A stretch of 64,000 bases of DNA, from positions 124,001 through 188,000 of the forward strand of contig JBMNLX010000009.1 in assembly GCA_050953085.1 (NCBI GenBank), given 5' to 3'. Made by a program: the position numbers and the translations under genes. Each line of letters opens with the position of its first letter. Within the stretch, counting starts at the first letter, position 1. Shown here piece after piece: positions 58,307 through 64,000 of the stretch. Below the pieces are notes generated by a model. The model searched no databases, had not been told where the DNA came from, and worked only from the letters and a program-made list of their open reading frames with translations. Origin of the DNA: UBA3946 sp002385755. Its GTDB lineage: Bacteria; Bacillota_I; Bacilli_A; ML615J-28; CAG-698.

Positions 58307-59668
58307 ATGCCTTTTGAAAGTTTATCGGAAAGAATCCAGATGGCGCTGCGCCGCGTCACCGGCCGGGCGCGCCTGACTGAAAAAGATATCGAAGAGATGA
58401 TGAAGGAAGTCCGCCTGTCCCTATTGGAAGCGGACGTCAACTACAGGGTAGTGAAGAACTTTACCGCCGAGGTCAAGGCTAAAGCGATGGGAGAGAAAAT
58501 CTTGAAATCCCTAACACCCGGCGATATGGTTGTAAAGATCGTTCATGACGAGTTGAAAAGGTTGATGGGCGGCGAGACCGCCGGCCTTAACTATAAAAGC
58601 GACGGACCGTCGGTTTTTATGCTCGTCGGCCTGCAGGGGTCAGGTAAAACGACGCAATGTGGGAAACTCGCCAATTTATTGAAAAAACGCGATGCGAAGA
58701 AGCCGCTTTTAATCGCGGCCGATATATACCGCCCCGCGGCGGTCGACCAACTTTTGACCGTCGGCGGCCAGCTCGGCATTGAAGTCTTTGAAATGGGAAC
58801 CGGGACGAAAGTCGCGGATATCGTGAAAAAAGGGTTGAAATACGCCGCGGATAAAGGGCATGACCTGGCGATTATCGATACCGCCGGCCGGTTGCATATA
58901 GACGATGACATGATGAACGAGTTGGTCGGGCTGGAAAAAGTCGCCCGTCCCGACGAGACCTTGTTGGTATTGGACGCGATGATGGGGCAGGACGCCATTA
59001 ACGTTATCACGACCTTCAACGAACGTCTCAAAATTACCGGGTGCATCCTGACGAAACTTGACGGGGATACCCGCGGCGGCGCCGCTCTTTCGATTCGCTA
59101 CTTGACCAATATCCCGATCAAATTTGTTGGCATGGGGGAAAAACTCGACCAGCTCGAGGTTTTTCATCCCGACCGGATGGCGGGGAGGATTTTGGGAATG
59201 GGCGACGTCGTCACATTAGTCGAAAAGGCCGCTCAGAACATCGAGGAAGAAGAAGCGATGAAGATGGCGGAAAGGATGCAAAAGGGGATCTTCGATTACA
59301 ACGATTTTATCAAACAGCTCCGGTGGATGAAGCGTCTCGGCTCGCTAAAAGGCATTCTCGGCTTGATTCCGGGAATCGGTCGGATGATTAAAAACATTGA
59401 TATCGATGAAAAGCAATTGGTTTATCTTGAAGCGATCGTCCAATCGATGACGCCGGAAGAAAGGAAAAGACCGGAACTATTGGAACGAAGCTCGGCGCGC
59501 CGCCGGCGAATCGCCGCCGGGAGCGGCCGAACGTATAGCGAGGTGACCGATATCATCAAGCGATTTAACGAGATGCGCGACCGGATGCGCTCGTTGATGC
59601 GGATGGGGATGGACGGGATGGCCGGCATGCCGGACATCGATTCGAAAAAATTTCAAAAACGCGATTGA
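58307..59668 (+). CDS. ffh: Signal recognition particle protein Ffh
   Basis: A 453-residue SRP GTPase. P loop GLQGSGKTT starts at residue 108, K114; DTAGR and TKLDGDTRGGAA follow, and the methionine-rich M domain (about 320-445) binds the 4.5S RNA and signal sequences. GGAG lies about ten bases before the ATG. It overlaps the following coiled-coil gene's upstream region, implying cotranscription. Confidence 0.98.
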   Translation: MPFESLSERIQMALRRVTGRARLTEKDIEEMMKEVRLSLLEADVNYRVVKNFTAEVKAKAMGEKILKSLTPGDMVVKIVHDELKRLMGGETAGLNYKSDGPSVFMLVGLQGSGKTTQCGKLANLLKKRDAKKPLLIAADIYRPAAVDQLLTVGGQLGIEVFEMGTGTKVADIVKKGLKYAADKGHDLAIIDTAGRLHIDDDMMNELVGLEKVARPDETLLVLDAMMGQDAINVITTFNERLKITGCILTKLDGDTRGGAALSIRYLTNIPIKFVGMGEKLDQLEVFHPDRMAGRILGMGDVVTLVEKAAQNIEEEEAMKMAERMQKGIFDYNDFIKQLRWMKRLGSLKGILGLIPGIGRMIKNIDIDEKQLVYLEAIVQSMTPEERKRPELLERSSARRRRIAAGSGRTYSEVTDIIKRFNEMRDRMRSLMRMGMDGMAGMPDIDSKKFQKRD

Positions 59669-59685
59669 CAAAAGGGAAGCAGAAG

Positions 59686-61494
59686 ATGTTTAAAGACTTT
59701 GCCAGTTATCTTACAACTTTGAAACAGCGGCTTGAGGAATATTTCGCCCGCGCGGAACAAGAAGAAAACGAAAAAATCGCTTCGTTTTTTTCTTCCTTGA
59801 AAAAGTCTTTGCTGGGCAAGCAGGAAGCCGTGGCGGCTTGGGAAAACGAGATAACCATCGGCGAGAAGAAATACGACCGCGAAAAGGAAAGACTCGAGGT
59901 TTTGCTCGGTGATTTACAAAAGATTTTGACCGAGGGGCTCCCCAATCATCTTAAATCTTCCCAACCGGAGGCCGGCGGAGAGACGGGCGACGCGTCCTTA
60001 TACAAAAGAAAAAAGCATAACATAAATTACAAGCTGAATAACCTGAAGCGAACCTTGATGCAGAAAATCAAGGAAAACAACGACGCGATCAACGATGAAA
60101 ACCGCGGATACAAAAACCGCGAGGCGGAATTGCTTCGCCGGCAAAATATCGATATCCAACGCTCGGTAAGCAATAATATCAAAGAGTACGGCGATTTAGA
60201 GAAAAAACTCCTGGATATCAACGACGGGAAAAGCATCATCGAGACGAAGAAAAAGATAAAAAAGATTCGGATCGCCGGTCTCAAAGAGCAAATGAACATT
60301 AAAAACAAATACGCGCAGTTGCTGTATCAAAATTCTCTCGAGTACGCGAAATTCTATGAAAAAATGATGCTGAACCACGAGCTCATCAACGAGGAATTCG
60401 GCTTGAAGATAAAGGCATTGGAAGCGGAAAAACAAGAGATAGAGTTGCTGGAAAAAAGCGACGCCGCGGTCGCGGAATTGGAATGGAAGAAAAGGCTGCT
60501 TGACTGGGAGAAAGAAAACGAGTTATCGCGCCTTAAAGCTTTAAGCAAAATCTCCGAGCAAATAATTGACTTAAAAAAACAGATCGCCGCGAACGACGCC
60601 GAGAAAATCAAATATGTCAGCGAAAAAATAATCGCGACGGAAAAGGAAATATACGATTTTGACCGAGGCCAGTTAAGAATATATCTCAAGGAAAAATATT
60701 TCTCGGAACAACTAAACGCCGTTACCGCGCTGTTTTTCGAGCAATTGCTTTTACTTCTCGAGGCCGCTTCCCGGCAACTTAAGAACATCATCGAAGAGAG
60801 TTACCGGCAACGTTACCGGTTGTTGATGAAGATAAGCGAATATTTTCTCACCAGGAATAAAGAAAAATCGCTCCATTCGGGGCGCGAGTACCGCGGGATA
60901 ATCGAAAAGGGCGAGCGCCTGATTTCGGAAGCCCGGGCGCGTCAGGAAAAAGCGCGGGACAAGTTCTTTAACGGTTTGCATCAGCATTTCGCGGCGGCGG
61001 CGGCCGCGATAAACGAGATTATGAAAGCCGCGGCGGAATGGTTGGCCGCCGAGGAAACGGCTTTTGCCGAGTTGGGCGCGAGTTGCGACGGGATACTCGC
61101 GGAAGAGTATCGGAAAAGCGTCGCCGCGAACGAAGAAATCGCCCGGGGGAAATTGGATAAATTCGCGCGGGTTTTCGAAAGCATCGAAGCCGAGGCCGAG
61201 GCGAATAACCGACATTACGAAGAAGCCGCCCGCAAAATCGAAGCGGAGTTTCTCATTCGCTGCGAAACTATTGACGAACAGATCAAGAAACTGCGCGCCG
61301 AAACCAAAGAAAAAATCGCGCGGATTCAAAAAGAGTATGTTTTGTTTAAAAAGAAAAGCCGGCAACGCCAAAACGTTCACAGAAACAATTATAATCAAAA
61401 TATTCTCCAGCATGAAAAAACGCTGTACAAGCAATACCGCGAGCAGCTCGCTGAAAACGAGCTGGAACGGGAGCGCAAGATTAAGACTCTATAA
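59686..61494 (+). CDS. Long coiled-coil protein of unknown family
   Basis: A 602-residue protein that is almost entirely charged alpha-helix (Lys, Glu, Ala, Arg-rich heptads), with no signal peptide, membrane segment or recognised domain. A short break at about residues 85-105 (PNHLKSSQPEAGGETGDAS) separates an N-terminal helical part from the main coiled coil. ATG 59686 is supported by AAAGGGA at 59671-59677; an earlier TTG overlaps the ffh stop. It is the last gene of the SRP operon. A structural or SMC-like scaffolding role is possible; nothing proves it. Confidence 0.7.
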   Translation: MFKDFASYLTTLKQRLEEYFARAEQEENEKIASFFSSLKKSLLGKQEAVAAWENEITIGEKKYDREKERLEVLLGDLQKILTEGLPNHLKSSQPEAGGETGDASLYKRKKHNINYKLNNLKRTLMQKIKENNDAINDENRGYKNREAELLRRQNIDIQRSVSNNIKEYGDLEKKLLDINDGKSIIETKKKIKKIRIAGLKEQMNIKNKYAQLLYQNSLEYAKFYEKMMLNHELINEEFGLKIKALEAEKQEIELLEKSDAAVAELEWKKRLLDWEKENELSRLKALSKISEQIIDLKKQIAANDAEKIKYVSEKIIATEKEIYDFDRGQLRIYLKEKYFSEQLNAVTALFFEQLLLLLEAASRQLKNIIEESYRQRYRLLMKISEYFLTRNKEKSLHSGREYRGIIEKGERLISEARARQEKARDKFFNGLHQHFAAAAAAINEIMKAAAEWLAAEETAFAELGASCDGILAEEYRKSVAANEEIARGKLDKFARVFESIEAEAEANNRHYEEAARKIEAEFLIRCETIDEQIKKLRAETKEKIARIQKEYVLFKKKSRQRQNVHRNNYNQNILQHEKTLYKQYREQLAENELERERKIKTL

Positions 61495-61518
61495 AAAAAG
61501 ATTCCGAAACCCGGAATC
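61493..61518 (-). terminator. Terminator of ruvA
   Basis: On the minus strand GATTCCG/CGGAATC (61518-61512 with 61506-61500) is followed by seven T residues (61499-61493), overlapping the ruvA stop codon. Confidence 0.85.
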
Positions 61519-62080
61519 AAATGATGTTTTTTAACGCCGTTTTTAATAATTCCTCGACCGGCAGATTGATATTTTGCGTCAGAACGGGAATGACTCTCTT
61601 TATCTCGCTTTGACTGTAACCCATCGCTTTCAGCGCCGCTTTCACGTCCTTTATTTTCGGGTCGTCGACATCGGCGCCGGCGCCGGCGAAATCTAGCTTA
61701 CCGTGCAAATCGATAATGATTTGTTGGCTGGTTTTTAAGCCGACCCCGGGGAAACGGCGTAAATACGAGGCGTCGCTGTTGTTAATCGCTTCGATGACTT
61801 TTTCGACGGAATCGCTTGCGATTATCGCCATCGCCCCTTTGGGGCCGATACCCCGCACAGAGATCAGTTTTAAGAATAGATCCCGTTCCTCGGGGGTTTT
61901 AAACCCGTAGAGTTCGATGGCGTCGTCCCGCACGTACATGTGGGTATAAACGGTCGCCTCGGTATCCAAGGCGAAAGCGAAGGGGTTGCCGGTCTTGATC
62001 GCGTAGCCCACGCCCCGGCATTCGAGCACGATATATTCTCCCCTTACAACCTTCACTGTTCCTTTCAGGTAATTAATCAA
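61517..62080 (-). CDS. ruvA: Holliday junction branch migration protein RuvA
   Basis: A 187-residue junction-binding subunit. OB-fold N-terminal domain (INYLKGTVKVV, VGYAIKTGNPF), two helix-hairpin-helix motifs (SVRGIGPKGAMAII near 90 and FPGVGLKTSQQI near 115), and the C-terminal domain III that contacts RuvB. The start is read as TTG at 62080, because AAGGCGGTGA stands five bases before it and the usual N-terminus is M-I-x-F/Y-hydrophobic-KGTV; a GTG at 62089 would overlap this site. Transcribed away from ruvB. Confidence 0.96.
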   Translation of the reverse strand: MINYLKGTVKVVRGEYIVLECRGVGYAIKTGNPFAFALDTEATVYTHMYVRDDAIELYGFKTPEERDLFLKLISVRGIGPKGAMAIIASDSVEKVIEAINNSDASYLRRFPGVGLKTSQQIIIDLHGKLDFAGAGADVDDPKIKDVKAALKAMGYSQSEIKRVIPVLTQNINLPVEELLKTALKNII

Positions 62081-62104
62081 TTTCTTCACCGCCTTGTTGT
62101 AATC

Positions 62105-62133
62105 ATTATATCACAGGGGCTGCGGTTTGTAAA
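62105..62133 (-). promoter_or_regulatory. Promoter of ruvA in the ruvA-ruvB divergent region
   Basis: On the minus strand TTTACA (62133-62128), 17-base spacer, TATAAT (62110-62105). The 78 bases between the two starts must also carry the ruvB promoter, which was not clearly identified. Confidence 0.65.
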
Positions 62134-62158
62134 TTGCGAGAATAGAAATGAGGAAAGT

Positions 62159-63157
62159 ATGGAAAATAACAACGATATAAGCTTACGTGAATATGATTTG
62201 AGCCTGCGGCCGAAGCGTCTTGAGGAGTATATCGGTCAGGAAGCGATCAAAGAGATGCTTAACGTATTTATCACTTCCGCCCTGACGCGCGAGGAAACGC
62301 TCGATCATGTGTTGCTATACGGGCCTCCCGGTTTAGGAAAGACGACGCTCGCCCACATTATCGCGAACGAAATGAGCGCGCAAATCTATAGCGTCGCGGC
62401 GCCGTCTTTGGACCGCGTCGGCGATTTGGTCGCCATTCTTTCCAAACTCAACGCCGGCGATTTCCTTTTTATCGACGAAATCCACCGCCTGCCGCGGGTC
62501 GTCGAGGAAGTATTGTATTCGGCGATGGAAGACTATGTCGTCAATGTCATCGTCGGAAAGGACGCGACCGCCAACACGATTAAGATAGTTTTACCGCCGT
62601 TTACATTGGTCGGGGCGACGACCCGTTGCGGGGATATCACCGCGCCGCTGCGCGACCGTTTCGGCATCGTTCACCAGATCAATTATTACCCGCCGGCGGA
62701 AATCATGGAAATCGTCAAGCGGACCTCGCGGGTCTTCGCTTTCGCAATCGATGAAGACGCCGCCTGGGAAATCGCCAAGAGATCGCGCGGCACGCCGCGG
62801 ATCGCCAACCGGCTTTTCCGCCGCGTCCGTGATTTCGCCCAATTTGAGGACCCGGATTGCGAGAAAATCAGCCTGCCCGTCACGATGACGGCCCTAACAA
62901 AACTCAACATCGACGAGGCGGGGCTGAACGAGACGGATTACCGTTACCTTTTGGCGATTATCGAGATGTTCGGCGGCGGCCCGGTCGGACTCAACGCCTT
63001 GGGCTCGGCGATTTCCGAGGACCTGACGACTCTTGAGGACGTGTACGAGCCGTATTTGTTGCAGGAGGGGTTTATCGTCAGGACGCCGCGGGGACGGATC
63101 GCGACGCAAAAAGCATACGATCATTTGGGAATAAAACATGAAAACAGATTATTTTGA
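62159..63157 (+). CDS. ruvB: Holliday junction helicase RuvB
   Basis: A 332-residue AAA+ motor of branch migration. N-terminal SLRPKRLEEYIGQ, Walker A GPPGLGKTT, Walker B FIDEIHRL, sensor GATTR and the C-terminal winged helix (LQEGFIVRTPRGRIATQKAY). ATG 62159 follows GAGGAAA. It overlaps queA by 20 bases, the common Firmicutes ruvB-queA order. ruvA is on the opposite strand, so the usual ruvAB operon is split. Confidence 0.97.
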   Translation: MENNNDISLREYDLSLRPKRLEEYIGQEAIKEMLNVFITSALTREETLDHVLLYGPPGLGKTTLAHIIANEMSAQIYSVAAPSLDRVGDLVAILSKLNAGDFLFIDEIHRLPRVVEEVLYSAMEDYVVNVIVGKDATANTIKIVLPPFTLVGATTRCGDITAPLRDRFGIVHQINYYPPAEIMEIVKRTSRVFAFAIDEDAAWEIAKRSRGTPRIANRLFRRVRDFAQFEDPDCEKISLPVTMTALTKLNIDEAGLNETDYRYLLAIIEMFGGGPVGLNALGSAISEDLTTLEDVYEPYLLQEGFIVRTPRGRIATQKAYDHLGIKHENRLF

Positions 63158-64000
63158 TTATGATTTGCCGGAAGAATTAATCGCGCAAACGCCGCCGGAT
63201 AAAAGGACGAATTCTCGGCTGATGATTCTTGACCGCCAAAGCGGGCAAATAATAGACGACCATTTTTATAACCTTCCCGCCTATTTGACCGCGAACGATA
63301 TCCTCGTTTTCAATGACACTTTGGTTATCCCGGCCCGGCTGTTCGGCGTTAAAACGGATACCGGCGCTCGGATTGAGATTTTGCTTTTGAAAGAGGAAGC
63401 CGGCGGGTGGGAAGTTCTCGCGCGTCCGGCGCGGCGACTCAAGCCGGGAACGGTTATTGATTTTAACGGGATAATGACCGGCGAGATCGTCGAAAAACGC
63501 GACGAAGGACGATGTCTTGTCCGTTTCGATTACGAGGGAATCTTTTTGGAAGTTCTCGAGCGGTTGGGAAAAATACCGCTCCCCCCGTATATCCGCGGAG
63601 AAATCGACGATCCCGGCCGTTACCAGACGGTATATGCCGCTCGCGCCGGCAGCGCGGCTGCGCCGACGGCCGGTCTTCATTTTGATCGCGGTCTTTTGGA
63701 GAAAATAAAATCGGCGGGCGTCGGCGTTTGCTTCGTGACGCTTCATATCGGTCTTGCGACTTTTCGGCCCGTCACCGAAACCGACGTTCGCGAACATAAG
63801 ATGCACAGCGAGTTTTATTGCCTGCCGGAGGAGACGGCGTCCATGCTTAGACGCGCCCGGAAACTGGGAAAACGGATTATCGCCGTTGGAACGACATCGG
63901 CCAGGACCTTGGAGGCGGTCTATTCCCGGCACGGTTTTTTCCGCGCCGAAAGCGCGGAAACCGATATCTTTATCTATCCCGGTTATCGTTTTAAAGCCGT
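63138..64000 (+). CDS. queA: tRNA preQ1(34) S-adenosylmethionine ribosyltransferase-isomerase (3' end outside window)
   Basis: Queuosine-pathway enzyme that adds the epoxycyclopentane group to preQ1 in tRNA. At least 287 residues are visible: MKTDYFDYDLPEELIAQTPP, RLMILDR, VFNDTLVIPARL, GSAAAPTAGLHF and LHIGLATFRPV, all in the family order. The family is about 340 residues, so about 50 are missing. Translationally coupled to ruvB. Confidence 0.97.
   Translation, partial: MKTDYFDYDLPEELIAQTPPDKRTNSRLMILDRQSGQIIDDHFYNLPAYLTANDILVFNDTLVIPARLFGVKTDTGARIEILLLKEEAGGWEVLARPARRLKPGTVIDFNGIMTGEIVEKRDEGRCLVRFDYEGIFLEVLERLGKIPLPPYIRGEIDDPGRYQTVYAARAGSAAAPTAGLHFDRGLLEKIKSAGVGVCFVTLHIGLATFRPVTETDVREHKMHSEFYCLPEETASMLRRARKLGKRIIAVGTTSARTLEAVYSRHGFFRAESAETDIFIYPGYRFKA

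Overview
The window looks like a chromosomal segment from an anaerobic or fermentative low-GC Gram-positive bacterium (Bacillota), probably Bacilli or one of the walled, Mollicutes-adjacent lineages. This is inferred from the long ribosome hibernation factor, the YlxM-Ffh-FtsY, RbgA, YitT, DegV and UPF0316 genes, the strong AAGGAGG ribosome binding sites, TTGACA/TATAAT promoters with 16-17 base spacers, tRNA genes with encoded CCA, and the SipW-type signal peptidase. TGA is used as a stop (for example lepB, ruvA, gcvPA), so the code is standard. No rRNA, CRISPR array, insertion sequence or phage region was seen. Layout: 1-2021 holds the end of galT and a four-tRNA array (Lys, Arg, Leu, Pro), all with C at anticodon position 34. 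2089-5770 is the most unusual part: a cyclic-di-GMP-I type riboswitch fused to an intrinsic terminator precedes a set of secreted proteins built like TasA/camelysin matrix proteins, with a dedicated ER-type (SipW-like) signal peptidase and a larger secreted protein. This looks like a second-messenger-controlled extracellular fibre or matrix locus. Its first structural gene carries a +1 frameshift, and its second has a large inverted repeat in its leader that covers both promoter and ribosome binding site. 5910-12474 holds small metabolic and membrane genes: a nucleotidase, UPF0316, two sugar-isomerase-like TIM barrels around a DegV lipid-binding protein, and a condensation-like acyltransferase with a DUF6320 partner. 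12557-17706 holds an EF-G paralogue, an RluA pseudouridine synthase and an orphan capsule-regulating tyrosine kinase/phosphatase module (YveK-, CpsD- and CpsB-like). 18013-20147 holds a broken manA and a lipoprotein. 20271-25817 is a complete glycine cleavage operon (gcvT-gcvH-gcvPA-gcvPB-lpdA). 26292-30547 has a DUF1189-like protein, leuS and two small unknown proteins. 30585-42417 holds hpf divergent from a large GHL10-type glycan-acting protein, then secA (frameshifted as given), prfB, yitT, recX, a small basic protein and a second GHL10-type protein. 42656-48675 holds an XRE-DUF2807 regulator, a TetR repressor divergent from an MMPL/RND exporter, and a HAD phosphatase. 48893-63157 is dense housekeeping: an unknown membrane protein, a soluble FtsK, lepB, rbgA, rnhB, a PHP phosphatase, topA, ftsY, ylxM, ffh, an unknown coiled-coil protein, then ruvA divergent from ruvB, followed by the start of queA, which runs off the end. 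Several genes carry lesions as given (matrix protein 1, manA, secA, and a non-AUG start in prfB). Because secA is essential, at least some of these may be sequence errors rather than biology. No programmed RF2 frameshift is present in prfB.
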